DNA of 64,000 nt from Paenibacillus sp. LHD-117 (GTDB lineage Bacteria; Bacillota; Bacilli; Paenibacillales; Paenibacillaceae). The notes beneath the pieces are model-generated. The model was given only the letters and a program-made list of their open reading frames with translations, was not told the origin of the DNA and made no database searches. The translations under genes were made by a program, and so were the position numbers. The first letter of the stretch is position 1; every line of letters begins with the position of its first letter. The stretch lies in assembly GCF_030929555.1 (NCBI RefSeq), contig NZ_JAVFVT010000010.1:62001-126000 (forward strand), given 5' to 3'. This document shows positions 34,889-42,999 of the stretch, in pieces.

Positions 34889-35112
34889 ATGTTCGCCTCC
34901 ATTTCTATGCTTAGTATAGCATATCGTGGAGGGCAAGAACATTCGAAAAATCGTTCAGGCTAGCGCCTGACGCCCATTCCTCCCCCGCTTGAAGAAGCGG
35001 GAGTATCCTGTGCGATTTTGATGAATCGTGCTGCACTTCATGTCCCCCTTTCACTATGAATACAACTAGGGAGCCCATTATTTTTCACGGGTCAAAAAAA
35101 CTTTATCAGAAA

Positions 35113-35136
35113 CCCGCCAAGGTCATCCTTGGCGGG
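35113..35136. terminator. Perfect hairpin, probable terminator on the minus strand
   Basis: A ten-base perfect stem CCCGCCAAGG/CCTTGGCGGG with a TCAT loop is followed on the minus strand by a T-rich stretch. It sits in the gap between the sigma remnant and the secreted protein gene; a related GGCGGG sequence recurs near 35192. Confidence 0.5.
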
Positions 35137-35251
35137 CGAAACGCGATTTTAACAAAACTTTATATTCCTCTGACATTGCCAGTACACTTGGCGGGTACAC
35201 TGGATTCTAACAAGGGCATGATCCCCGATCCATTCTAAGGAGGCAACCGCC

Positions 35252-35716
35252 ATGAATCTTGTTTTTCGGAACGCGTTAGTCGTCTTGCTTGCTTCCGCAA
35301 CCTTGCTCGGAGGCCTCTTCAATCCGCCTTACGTGGAGCCTGCCGAGGCGATTGCCGTACCGAGCATCGAGAAACTCGGCACAGGCGGCACCACTCAACA
35401 GATCGAGCCTCAACGCGCCGAGACGATTGCCTATTCGACAGACGGCGACACGATCGAGCGCGATGGGAAAACTTATGTCGCGCTCCGCGGCTACGTGGAG
35501 AACCTCGGCGGGCGGCTAACCTATAACCGCGAGACATCGTCCATCGATATAACCGTTGGCGTCGTTTCTTATTCTCTTCTTCTGGCAGAAGGCACGATCA
35601 TGACGAACGGATACGAGCTGGAAGGCGACTATTTCGTCGAGAACGGCACTGCTTTCATCCATATCGAAACGGCCTTCGCCCTGCAAAATCATCAGCTTCC
35701 CCGCTCCCAAGCCTAA
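35252..35716 (+). CDS. Secreted protein with copper-amine-oxidase-like N-terminal (stalk) domain
   Basis: A 154-residue exported protein. Residues 1-32 are a signal peptide (ALVVLLASATLLGGLFNPPYVEPAEA). A low-complexity linker leads to one stalk-type module: DTIERDGKTYVALRGYVENLGGRLTYNRETSSIDITVGVVSYSLLLAEGTIMTNGYELEGDYFVENGTAFIHIETAFA, which resembles the copper amine oxidase N-domain widely used as a surface module in Paenibacillus ('YVPLRxVxExLG' pattern). No catalytic or anchoring domain follows. ATG 35252 has AAGGAGG upstream. Its end overlaps the opposing AAC(3)-like gene by four bases. Confidence 0.75.
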   Translation: MNLVFRNALVVLLASATLLGGLFNPPYVEPAEAIAVPSIEKLGTGGTTQQIEPQRAETIAYSTDGDTIERDGKTYVALRGYVENLGGRLTYNRETSSIDITVGVVSYSLLLAEGTIMTNGYELEGDYFVENGTAFIHIETAFALQNHQLPRSQA

Positions 35717-36519
35717 CTCCTGTTGCGTTCCATCCACTTTACGCCGTAATCGACAAGCTCGCGCACCGGCATCAATCGAATATCCGCATCCCCCAGCTTA
35801 CCGTGCTTAACCGCATCGAGCTCCTTCTCGAACGTTTCTCCGATGGAATAAAAATCTCCCGAATCATAGCCAACCTCATCGTACATGATCCATTGCCTAT
35901 CGCCGTCCACGAGAATCGGCGCTCCTTGCTGACCGATTTCTTTGCTTGCATAATTAGCCCGATGCTCGGACAAGTGCAGCGACGTGTTGCGATTATGGCC
36001 AACCCCAAGCAAAAGCACCCAGCCGTCCAGCTCGTACAGCCTTGCCAGCGGCGACGCCTCTCCGAGTCCATGCTCCAAGGAATGATTCGCCGTAATCCAA
36101 TTCGCATGTTTGCCGCGCGCGGCGAACGACAGCTGGGGATGGTTGCTGCGCAACGCTCCCGACTGCTTGCGGAAACATTCCGGTATGGCGCCCATCCCGC
36201 TTGTCGGCGTCAAGTCTGGCATGAACGGCGGCATCTCCTCGCGTATGACGGGCCACCACGATTCCGGCACCGGAGGATGCTGCCAGAGCGACGGCTCCGA
36301 CAGATCCGAAGTATGCGTCGGCATGACGAGTGTCCCGTCGGCGCCCAATGCTTCCTCCAATCCCATAATAACGGCCGTCTCGCCGCCTACGATCCAGCGG
36401 TTCATCGACTTGAGCGAGGAATGAAGAAGCACGGTCATTCCTTTTTCTATGCCGATTATGGTCAATTGCTTCGCAATGACGGCTGCCGTTAATGGCATTT
36501 CGTTTGTATTTATGGACAT
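35713..36519 (-). CDS. AAC(3)-like aminoglycoside N3-acetyltransferase family protein
   Basis: A 268-residue enzyme of the AAC(3)/YokD antibiotic acetyltransferase family. Landmarks are KGMTVLLHSSLKSMNRWIVGGETAVIMGLEEALGADGTLVMPTHTSDLS, GMGAIPECFRKQSGALRSNHPQLSFAARGKHANWITANHSLEHGLGEASPLARLYELDGWVLLLGVGHNRNTSLHLSEHRANY. The histidine and glutamate of the HSLEHGLGE stretch and the family's 'SNHP' block are present. Members transfer acetyl from acetyl-CoA to amino groups; chromosomal copies in Bacillales often have no clear resistance role. ATG 36519 follows AGGGGAATTA. It is convergent with the stalk-domain gene. Confidence 0.87.
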   Translation of the reverse strand: MSINTNEMPLTAAVIAKQLTIIGIEKGMTVLLHSSLKSMNRWIVGGETAVIMGLEEALGADGTLVMPTHTSDLSEPSLWQHPPVPESWWPVIREEMPPFMPDLTPTSGMGAIPECFRKQSGALRSNHPQLSFAARGKHANWITANHSLEHGLGEASPLARLYELDGWVLLLGVGHNRNTSLHLSEHRANYASKEIGQQGAPILVDGDRQWIMYDEVGYDSGDFYSIGETFEKELDAVKHGKLGDADIRLMPVRELVDYGVKWMERNRS

Positions 36520-36606
36520 GGCATTAATTCCCCTTTAATTGCATATACTACGTTTCACCTTATCATGCTCCGCCGACAACCGGAAGGTATTAATCGGTTT
36601 ACAAAA

Positions 36607-36647
36607 AAACCATAGGTCCCCGCTCACTCGGGAAATACCTATGGTTT
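36607..36647 (-). terminator. Terminator after the small repeat-domain gene
   Basis: The arms AAACCATAGGT and ACCTATGGTTT enclose a GC-rich loop and are followed on the minus strand by a run of eight T. It ends the 36708-36881 gene. Confidence 0.88.
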
Positions 36648-36707
36648 CGATTCGGAACGTCTATCGTTCCACGTTTCTATATGTAAGGCAGGGTACCGGC
36701 AGCCCGA

Positions 36708-36881
36708 TTACAGCTGATCCGCGTTCTTCAAGGCATGCTCCCAGCTTGGGAAGTAGAACAGCGCGTTCCTCATAAGTTCGGGATCGCTTTGCTTCACTTG
36801 CTTCTTGCTCACTGATCCACCGGAAGTTTGCAAATGCTTGATCCGGCGAACGACTTCATCCGCGCCAAGTGTGAATTCCAT
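36708..36881 (-). CDS. Small protein with a homing-endonuclease-associated-repeat-like end
   Basis: A 57-residue protein starting at ATG 36881 behind AAGGAGTGGAGAC. Residues 20-57 (SGGSVSKKQVKQSDPELMRNALFYFPSWEHALKNADQL) resemble the HNH/homing-endonuclease-associated repeat, in which a basic stretch leads to '(Y/F)FPSWExAL...A', a putative nucleic-acid-binding module. No endonuclease core is present. It stands alone between two terminators, and neighbouring genes are unrelated. A DNA- or RNA-binding role is possible. Confidence that it is a gene is good because of the ribosome site and the terminator. Confidence 0.65.
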   Translation of the reverse strand: MEFTLGADEVVRRIKHLQTSGGSVSKKQVKQSDPELMRNALFYFPSWEHALKNADQL

Positions 36882-36960
36882 GTCTCCACTCCTTTCCAAA
36901 GTTGGTCCCCGCTAACTAGTCTTTCTGTAATGGCATGTAATATACCCTAACACGCGAAAA

Positions 36961-37005
36961 AAAGCTCATTCCTTCCGCCCTCGCGGTCAGATCGGAATGA
37001 GCTTT
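36961..37005 (-). terminator. Terminator after the first GH76 gene
   Basis: The arms AAAGCTCATTCC and GGAATGAGCTTT are perfectly paired around a 21-base loop and are followed on the minus strand by T residues, 13 bases past the GH76 stop. Confidence 0.92.
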
Positions 37006-37017
37006 TTGGTGCGCGGA

Positions 37018-38073
37018 TTAGGCGGATTTCGCTTTCAGCAGCCCGCTCCGCTCAAGCTCCGCCGCCCTCTCCAGCAGCATGATTGCGCTAAGCTGCGTGC
37101 TGAGCGTTACACGTTCCGGAGGCGGCGAGCCCCAGTCGGTATGGAACAGCTGCCGGCCGGCGTCCCGGCCCTGATCCCACAGGCTGGTCGCGTTGGCGAG
37201 CAGCATCTCCTCGGCTGCCGAACGACCCGGCGCTTCCTTGGCCAGCTCCCCCAAATACCGCACGAGAATGCCCTTGAACAAGCCGCCGTCGCCATCGCCT
37301 TCGTCGGGAAGAAGTCCCGTCGCGGCATCCGTCAGCTCGGCTCGCGCGGCGTCGGCGGTCCGGATCGCGTCGCGAAGGTAACCTTCGTCCTTCGTAATCC
37401 GGAATAGCTCCACGCTCGCGCCAATGTACACGCCTTGGCAATACGTAAACTTCCAATCTTTGTCGATCGAGCCGTCGCCGGTCCGATTCATGCCGTCCCA
37501 GACGAAGCCGCTGTCCGGATCGACCAGCTTTTCCTTCTGCCATTCATAGATTCGAAGCGCCCACGATAGGTCTTCTTCCCTGCCGAATTGTCGGTAGAGC
37601 CTTGCCGCCAGGATGACGGCCGGCGCGTTGGCCGGCGTATTCTTGTAGTCCAGCTGCGACTTCTGCCAGGCAATGCCGCCGCCCATATGATCGTTCCAGC
37701 CCGTCCGTATGTCTTCCCACAAGATCAGCGCGGCTTCCTTGAACCGATTGATGCCCGTGGCCCCGTAAGCGCGCAGCCAAGCGATAGCCATCCATTCCAT
37801 ATCGTCGTACAGCTCGTTCGGGAACGCCCCCCCGTTCCTCTTCAGCAAACCGTCATACAATTGCTCCAATCGGTAGACGTAACCTTTGTCGCGCGTGCGG
37901 AGATAGCCGTCCGCCAGCGCGTCGACCGCATGCGCCATCCACCAATAGTGGAAAATCGTATTGCATTCCCCGTTCGGGCAAGGCGTCTCGATATTGTACA
38001 AGTTGATTTGGCCGTTCCAAAATTCAATGTCTAGCGCTGTTTGGGCAATTCCTGCCCGATTGCTCCATTCCAT
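37018..38073 (-). CDS. GH76 alpha-1,6-mannanase-like protein, cytoplasmic form
   Basis: A 351-residue GH76 enzyme without a signal peptide (start ATG 38073, GGGAG upstream). Key blocks are TIFHYWWMAHAVDALADGYLRT, FPNELYDDMEWMAIAWLRAY with the paired catalytic aspartates (YDDMEW), MGGGIAWQKSQLDYKNTPANAPAVILAARLYR and VWDGMNRTGDGSIDKDWKFTYCQGVYIGASVELFR. GH76 enzymes cut alpha-1,6-mannan backbones such as those of yeast cell walls. Lacking export signals, this copy could trim imported manno-oligosaccharides. It is a close relative of the protein at 38325-39485 (similar throughout), so the pair probably arose by duplication; the 168-base repeat element lies between them. Confidence 0.92.
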   Translation of the reverse strand: MEWSNRAGIAQTALDIEFWNGQINLYNIETPCPNGECNTIFHYWWMAHAVDALADGYLRTRDKGYVYRLEQLYDGLLKRNGGAFPNELYDDMEWMAIAWLRAYGATGINRFKEAALILWEDIRTGWNDHMGGGIAWQKSQLDYKNTPANAPAVILAARLYRQFGREEDLSWALRIYEWQKEKLVDPDSGFVWDGMNRTGDGSIDKDWKFTYCQGVYIGASVELFRITKDEGYLRDAIRTADAARAELTDAATGLLPDEGDGDGGLFKGILVRYLGELAKEAPGRSAAEEMLLANATSLWDQGRDAGRQLFHTDWGSPPPERVTLSTQLSAIMLLERAAELERSGLLKAKSA

Positions 38074-38121
38074 GTCTCCCACTCCCTTGCTCCTGCTCTA
38101 TTACATCTTCTATAAGAGGTA

Positions 38122-38289
38122 GTTCAAAAAGTCCAATTTTGATCACGAGGTATCTCAAGAAGCCTATTCGACATCGAATCTTGAACTCAGCCGGAACTTC
38201 CGGTGCTCACGTAGCTTCTAGCTACGCTCCGCTCCTCATTTCCTAGCTTCTTCCAATCTTCTCGGTGCTGAAAACCGGACTTTTTGAAC
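38122..38289. mobile_element. Inverted-repeat element (MITE-like), short copy
   Basis: A 168-base copy of the element at 3509-3755, with ends GTTCAAAAAGTCC and GGACTTTTTGAAC. A hairpin CGTAGCT/AGCTACG sits near the middle. It occupies the gap between two GH76 genes. AGAGGT precedes both copies on the left, so the element may begin a few bases earlier. Confidence 0.8.
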
Positions 38290-38324
38290 ATCTACTATAA
38301 GAAATGCCATCAAACCCACGCTTG

Positions 38325-39485
38325 TTACTTCGTCGAACCTACGCTTTCCAGCCGCGCCAATTGCTCCAGCAGCATCATCCCGCTAAGCTGCGTGCTGAGC
38401 TGGACGACCTCGTCGGGCGTCTGCGCCCACGAGTTGCTGAACAGCGCCGCGTCCGCGCCCTTGCCGTATTCCCATAGACTGTCGCCGTTCGTCTCCAGCA
38501 TCTCCGCCAGCTTCTTCGAGACGGCGTCGTCCGGATCCAAGGCAATCAACTCGCCCATGTACCGTACGAGCACGCCTTTGAACAGCGCCCCGTCGCCTTC
38601 CCCTTCGGACGGAAGCATGCCCGTCGCCGGACTGGTGAACGCCTCCCCGAGATGAGCGGCCGTCTTGCGGGCATCGGCTAGGTAAGCTTCGTCCTTCGTC
38701 GCCTTGTACATCTCCGCTCCCGCTCCGATATAGACGCCTTGGCCGTAAGTGAACTTCCAATCCTTGTCGATCGAGCCGTCGCCTGTGCGATTCATGCCAT
38801 CCCAGACGAGCCCCGTCTCCGGATCGACGAGATGATCCTTCTGCCAGCGGTATATTTTCTCCGCCCATGCCAGATCGTTCGGAGCCCCGAACCGCTGGTA
38901 TAACCTCGCCGCGAGAATGGCGGCAGGGGCATTGGCCGGCGTATTCTTGTAATCGAGCTGCGTCTTGCGCCAGGCGATGCCGCCGCCCATCTCCTCGTTC
39001 CAACCGGTTTGAATATCTTCCCACAGCACGAGTGCCGCTTCCTTGTACCGCTCGTCTTCCGTGGCGTCGTAAGCGCGCAGCCAGGCGAGCGCCATCCACT
39101 CCATGTCGTCGTAATACTCGTTCGGGAAGACGCCAGCGTTGCGGTCCAAAATCCCTTGGTACAGCTTCCCTAGCTGGTCTGCGTACTTTTTGTCGCCTGT
39201 CCGCTCGTAGCCGTCAACCAGTACGTCGACCGCGTGCGCCAGCCACCAGTAGTTGAACGGGTCGGTGCATAGCTGCAGCATGCAAGGCGATGCGTTATTG
39301 TAGAGCCCTCTGCCGTCGTCCCAGAACGACGTTTGGAATTGCGATTGCGCTTCTTCGGCCCGCTCGGCCCAGATGCCGGATTCCTCCCCGAACGTCTGGC
39401 GAAGGAGACCGCTCTGCCAAACCGCCAGAACGGCGACGGCCGCGATCGCGGCCGCAGCGATGAGCTTGATCCGATTTGTTTTCAT
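38325..39485 (-). CDS. GH76 alpha-1,6-mannanase, membrane-anchored or exported
   Basis: A 386-residue GH76 enzyme. The N-terminal segment IKLIAAAAIAAVAVLAVWQSGLL (about 7-29) is a signal or anchor; no lipobox or obvious cleavage site follows. The catalytic region repeats the blocks of its paralogue: DPFNYWWLAHAVDVLVDGYERTGD, VFPNEYYDDMEWMALAWLRAYDAT (DD pair), MGGGIAWRKTQLDYKNTPANAPAAILAARLY and LVWDGMNRTGDGSIDKDWKFTYGQGVYIGAGAEMY. It would cut alpha-1,6-mannan at or near the cell surface. ATG 39485 follows GGAGGAC. The gene is 11 bases after the stop of a third GH76 gene, so all are likely expressed together. Confidence 0.92.
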   Translation of the reverse strand: MKTNRIKLIAAAAIAAVAVLAVWQSGLLRQTFGEESGIWAERAEEAQSQFQTSFWDDGRGLYNNASPCMLQLCTDPFNYWWLAHAVDVLVDGYERTGDKKYADQLGKLYQGILDRNAGVFPNEYYDDMEWMALAWLRAYDATEDERYKEAALVLWEDIQTGWNEEMGGGIAWRKTQLDYKNTPANAPAAILAARLYQRFGAPNDLAWAEKIYRWQKDHLVDPETGLVWDGMNRTGDGSIDKDWKFTYGQGVYIGAGAEMYKATKDEAYLADARKTAAHLGEAFTSPATGMLPSEGEGDGALFKGVLVRYMGELIALDPDDAVSKKLAEMLETNGDSLWEYGKGADAALFSNSWAQTPDEVVQLSTQLSGMMLLEQLARLESVGSTK

Positions 39486-39496
39486 TCGTCCTCCAA

Positions 39497-41035
39497 TTAA
39501 AGTCCGGAAATGCGGTCCAGATTCAAATAGTTGTTATTCCCTTTGGCGCTGTCGTAGCCGATGACGATCGTGTTATGGCCGGCGTTCAAGCTCACGTTCA
39601 GCGTAACGGTATTCCAGCTCCCCCATCCTCCGGTTCCGCCGAAAGCAAGATTGTTCGCCACGACCGTTCCGTTCACCGATACATACCTGCCCGCGTTGCC
39701 TGCGCCCGCAGCGTAGCGGATCGTGACCGTCCGCGTGCTGGCCGAATTCTGGTTCACATGGAACGTCACGTACGAACCGCTGCTGTTCCACCCCGCCAAG
39801 TAACCTCTCGCGCTAAATCCCGCATGCGTGCTTTCGGAGATGATCGCGCCAGTCTTGCGCGCGTTCTCCGCCTCGTACGTCCCGTTGCCCGCGATGTTGC
39901 CCGTGTAATTGTCAGCCGGCGTAAACTGCAGGATCGAAGCGCCCGCTGCCGCCGCAAGACTCTGCACGTAACCCGATCCCGTCGGCGCCGTCCAGTCGCT
40001 GCCGATGACGTTATCCGACGTCCTGCGGTGGTTGAATGCCTGCGTTGCATTCTGCTGCAGGAAATTCAGGTAGGAGGCATTGCCCGTCGCGATGCGCAGC
40101 TTATTCAAGTTTCGCGCGAAAATCATTTTGAAACCGGCCGCGTCGTTCTCTCCTTCATATAAGAGCGAATAGGACAACGTCATGTTCGAGATGACGTAAT
40201 TCGCCGCGTTGTTCGCGTCCGTCAAGTAGCTCGCCGTTCCGGTCGCTTGATGCATCGCGAGTGCCGCGCCGAGGAAGGTGCCGTAGTTGTAGGTGAAATC
40301 CCAATCCACCACCGTGCCGCTGCCGGTGCCTTCCACGTGGTCGTTCACTTTGCTGCCCGAGATCAGCCGGCTTTTGATCCAGTTATAGATATTCTGCGCC
40401 TTGGTCAAATACGTATTGTCGCCCGTCGCGTTTTTCAGCTTGATGGCCGTCATGACCATCGGCGCGTTCGTCGCGATGTTCTTCTGAGGCGATGTGCCGT
40501 CCCGCTTCCACCAGATGCCGCCGCCGTACGTACTGTCATAGTAGTTGTAAATCTCGTTGAACAGAAACCACGCCCGGTTGCGGTATTCGTCCGTCCCCGT
40601 CAGCTCGTAGGCCCTCATGCAAGCGAGCGCCCACCAGCCCAGATCGTCGTTGAAGTCATTGGCGAGCATGTCCGGATACTTTGCGTTAAAGCCGGCGTAC
40701 ACATCGTCGATCATCGTCCGGTACGTCGCGCTGCCCGTTCGTTCGTATGCATCCATGACCGTCTCCCACAACTGCGATTCCCACCAGAAATCAGTGTACA
40801 ATCCGCCGTTCGGACCGTGCGCATGCTCCGGATGGACGAGATGGTCGCTATTCGTATAAAAATATTTGGCCGACGCGTCGTAAAAGGTATTAATGAAACC
40901 GTTCATCGCCGTATCGGCGTTCGCGGACGTAAAGGCTTCAGCCTTGTTGCCGCCCGCCGCCAATCCCGGCAAGGCCAGCGACACGGCGATCAGAACGGCC
41001 AGCCACCTCTTCCCCTGTTTCCATTGCTTCTTCAT
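39497..41035 (-). CDS. Secreted GH76 alpha-1,6-mannanase with CBM6/35-type domain
   Basis: A 512-residue secreted enzyme. The signal peptide is residues 1-35 (WLAVLIAVSLALPGLAAGGNKAEA). The GH76 domain (about 36-375) has GGLYTDFWWESQLWETVMDAYERTG, MLANDFNDDLGWWALACMRAYELTG (catalytic DD, matching the classic NDDxGWW form), YGGGIWWKRDGTSPQKNIATNAPMVMTA and WDFTYNYGTFLGAALAMHQATG. A C-terminal module (about 385-512) with YEAENARKTGAIISESTHAGFSARGYLAGWNSSGSYVTFHVN and GHNTIVIGYDSAKGNNNYLNLDRI is a CBM6/35-type carbohydrate-binding domain. ATG 41035 follows GAAGGG. It would start the extracellular attack on mannan. Confidence 0.94.
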   Translation of the reverse strand: MKKQWKQGKRWLAVLIAVSLALPGLAAGGNKAEAFTSANADTAMNGFINTFYDASAKYFYTNSDHLVHPEHAHGPNGGLYTDFWWESQLWETVMDAYERTGSATYRTMIDDVYAGFNAKYPDMLANDFNDDLGWWALACMRAYELTGTDEYRNRAWFLFNEIYNYYDSTYGGGIWWKRDGTSPQKNIATNAPMVMTAIKLKNATGDNTYLTKAQNIYNWIKSRLISGSKVNDHVEGTGSGTVVDWDFTYNYGTFLGAALAMHQATGTASYLTDANNAANYVISNMTLSYSLLYEGENDAAGFKMIFARNLNKLRIATGNASYLNFLQQNATQAFNHRRTSDNVIGSDWTAPTGSGYVQSLAAAAGASILQFTPADNYTGNIAGNGTYEAENARKTGAIISESTHAGFSARGYLAGWNSSGSYVTFHVNQNSASTRTVTIRYAAGAGNAGRYVSVNGTVVANNLAFGGTGGWGSWNTVTLNVSLNAGHNTIVIGYDSAKGNNNYLNLDRISGL

Positions 41036-41083
41036 TACATGCACCCCTTCGCCAAACGAAATGGTGAAGCACTTGCCGTTCGT

Positions 41084-42013
41084 CTACCCCTTCACGCCGG
41101 TAAACGCGATGCCTTGGACAAAATATTTCTGCAGCAGCAGGAACAGCACCAGAATCGGCAAAATCGCGATCAACGCGCCCGCCATCATCGGTCCGTAATC
41201 CGTCTGGTAGTTATACGAGAACGCCTGCAGGCCCATCTGGATGGTAGCTTTCTCAGGATCGTTCAGGACGATCATCGGCCACAGGAAGCTGTTCCACCCC
41301 GCCTGGAACGTGAAGATGCCGAGCGTCGCCAGCGCGGGTTTCGTCAGCGGCAGGTAGATGTTCCAGAAGATGCGGAACTCCTTGCAGCCTTCAATCCTGG
41401 CCATCTCCATCATGTCCGAGGGCAGCGTCAAGAAAAATTGCCGCATGAAGAATACCGCAAACGATCCCGACGCCCCCGGCAAAATAATGCCCCAGAACGA
41501 GTTCAGCAAGCCGTTGCCGCCGCCTCCGAGCAGATCGTTGCCGCCGATAAGCGGGAAATGCTTCAGCACGTAGAAGCTCGGAATCATCGTGACGATGCCC
41601 GGAATCATCATGGCCGCGAGAAGAACCCGGAACATCGCCTTATTGCCCCGGAAATTCAGCTTCGCGAACGCGTAGCCGCTAATCGAGCCGAAGAACAGGT
41701 TTGCCAGTACGCCTGCTACGGCAAGTACAAGCGAATTCCAGAAGTAGAGCCCGAACGGCACCGTCGTGAACGCCTTCCGGTAATGCTCCAGCGTCACTTC
41801 CGACGGCAGCCAGCGGATCGGGATCGAAAAAATTTCGTCGCTGGGCTTCAGCGAAGTCATAAGACTCCAGAAGAAGGGCAGGAACATAAACACCGCGATC
41901 AGGATGCTCACCGCGTAGAACAGGATCTTCCCCGTCAAGACGCGGGCCGGATAGGAAATGACCGGGGATGCGGATAAAGCGGTCGCGCTTCGGTTCGATG
42001 GTTGTGTCTTCAT
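41084..42013 (-). CDS. Carbohydrate ABC transporter permease (MalG-like)
   Basis: A 309-residue permease with six probable helices, beginning with ILFYAVSILIAVFMFLPFFWSLMTSLKP. The docking loop EMARIEGCKEFRIFWNIYLPLTKPALATLGIFTFQAGWNSFLWPMIVL is typical of the MalG/CUT1 group. ATG 42013 follows AGGAGGGG. It ends with FVQGIAFTGVKG. It is 11 bases after the partner permease stop. The substrate is most likely manno-oligosaccharides released by the GH76 enzymes encoded downstream, by gene order. Confidence 0.93.
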   Translation of the reverse strand: MKTQPSNRSATALSASPVISYPARVLTGKILFYAVSILIAVFMFLPFFWSLMTSLKPSDEIFSIPIRWLPSEVTLEHYRKAFTTVPFGLYFWNSLVLAVAGVLANLFFGSISGYAFAKLNFRGNKAMFRVLLAAMMIPGIVTMIPSFYVLKHFPLIGGNDLLGGGGNGLLNSFWGIILPGASGSFAVFFMRQFFLTLPSDMMEMARIEGCKEFRIFWNIYLPLTKPALATLGIFTFQAGWNSFLWPMIVLNDPEKATIQMGLQAFSYNYQTDYGPMMAGALIAILPILVLFLLLQKYFVQGIAFTGVKG

Positions 42014-42024
42014 GCCGTCCCCTC

Positions 42025-42912
42025 CTATACGATCGGTTCTTCCGATTTGTTAATGCGCATGTTGATGAACGAGAAGATGAGAATGGCCACGGCCAGGATG
42101 AACGCCTGCGCGGAAGCGTACCCCATCTGCAATTGGTTGAAGCCTTGCTGGTAGATGAGGTAGACCGGCGTCTTCGTCACGTTGCCCGGTCCGCCCTGCG
42201 TCAGGACGAACGCCTGGTCGAATAGCTGCAGCGCCCCGATGATCGACATCGTGCTCACGAGGAAGGTCGTCGGCCGAAGCTGCGGCCATGTAATGTAGCG
42301 GAAGCGGTCAAAGGCGGTTGCCCCGTCCAGCTTCGCCGATTCGTACAAGTACTCCGGAATACCTTGCAAGCCGGCGATATAGATGATCATGTTGGAGCCG
42401 ACCGACTGCCAGAGCGTGACAAGGATGATCGACAGCATCGCCGTCTCCGTCTGAGCGAGCCAAGCCGGCCCGATGATGCCGAAGTAGCTCAAGATGCCGT
42501 TGACCAAGCCGAATTCGGGATGCAGCAGCCAGATCCATACCGTGGCGGCGGCTACGGCGGACGTCAGCGTAGGCAAATAGTTCATCGTGCGGAACAGCTT
42601 GACGCCGATTCGCTTGAAGTTCATGAGCATGCCGAGCAAGAGCGAAATCATGATGTTGAGCGGTACAAAAATGATCGAGTAGTAGAACACGTTTTTGAAC
42701 GTCTGCCAGAACAACGCATCGTCGACGAGGCGCTTGTAGTTGTCGACGCCGACGAAGTCCATTCGGCTGACCACGTCGTAATTGGTGAAGCTGAGGTACA
42801 GCGCCATGACGACGGGCACGATCGTAAACGCGAGAAATAGCAGCATCGTCGGAGTAATGAACAGATATGCCATCTTCTCTTGATGGCGGTTTAATTTGCC
42901 GATGGAAGCCAA
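42025..42912 (-). CDS. Carbohydrate ABC transporter permease (MalF-like)
   Basis: A 295-residue CUT1 permease: first helix AYLFITPTMLLFLAFTIVPVVMALYLSFTNYDVV, docking loop YLYESAKLDGATAFDRFRYITWPQLRPTTFLVSTMSIIGALQLFDQAFVLTQGGPGNVTKTPVYLIYQQGF. TTG 42912 is a natural start with AAGGAGGG upstream. It lies 87 bases after the GH125/SBP hybrid gene. With the MalG-like partner it forms the membrane channel of the mannan importer. The ATPase is not encoded here, so a shared MsmX-like subunit is likely. Confidence 0.93.
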   Translation of the reverse strand: MASIGKLNRHQEKMAYLFITPTMLLFLAFTIVPVVMALYLSFTNYDVVSRMDFVGVDNYKRLVDDALFWQTFKNVFYYSIIFVPLNIMISLLLGMLMNFKRIGVKLFRTMNYLPTLTSAVAAATVWIWLLHPEFGLVNGILSYFGIIGPAWLAQTETAMLSIILVTLWQSVGSNMIIYIAGLQGIPEYLYESAKLDGATAFDRFRYITWPQLRPTTFLVSTMSIIGALQLFDQAFVLTQGGPGNVTKTPVYLIYQQGFNQLQMGYASAQAFILAVAILIFSFINMRINKSEEPIV

Positions 42913-42999
42913 GCCGGTTCCCTCCTTGCGGTTGCTAGGAACGGGGCAAGGGAGGTTGCCCTCCCTCGCCGCGTCCGATTCGTATTCGATTCGTGCCGG

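Larger units (their letters stand above)
33601..35020 (-). mobile_element. IS605-type tnpB-only element, copy A
   Basis: A 1,420-base element read on the minus strand. The left end starts CAAAATC right after TTCAT at 35021-35025; the right end finishes GTCATTGAC at 33601. It encodes only TnpB and carries no TnpA, so it needs a helper for transposition. A near-identical 1,417-base copy lies at 62273-63689. A subterminal left hairpin (CCCGCTT/AAGCGGG) and a right hairpin (CTCCCACTT/AAGCGGGAG) are visible. No target duplication is seen, as expected for this family. Both borders are supported by the restored sigma frame. Confidence 0.92.
33120..35036 (-). pseudogene. ECF sigma factor gene, broken by a TnpB element, a frameshift and a 3' fusion
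   Basis: On the minus strand a GTG at 35036 behind a GGGGG site starts VQHDSS, and the rest resumes at 33600 as ELNESVRKAVINYSDNLIKIAFSYLKNIADAEEVAQDVFLAYLQSSPDFASDEH, clear sigma region 2. The 1,420 bases between are the TnpB element 33601-35020; without it the two parts join in frame. A further frameshift (extra TA near 33437) precedes region 4 (INKSKNRL, TREEYTVLQAVLSLDRKYRIPIHLHYYEG). The gene then runs into a foreign-looking tail (DASEQLVSKEFKVGNTVSGFTSDDVSSGKVTALRIYNNL) in another frame, ending near 33132. No partner anti-sigma gene is left intact. Confidence 0.85.

Noticed and set aside
35056-35238. A 60-codon plus-strand frame
   Set aside because: It contains the perfect hairpin at 35113-35136 and a poor start; better explained as intergenic DNA.
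40247-41977. A 576-codon plus-strand frame over the GH76 and permease genes
   Set aside because: Its Arg/His/Gln-rich composition is typical of antisense of GC-rich genes; it crosses two genuine genes and has no domain.
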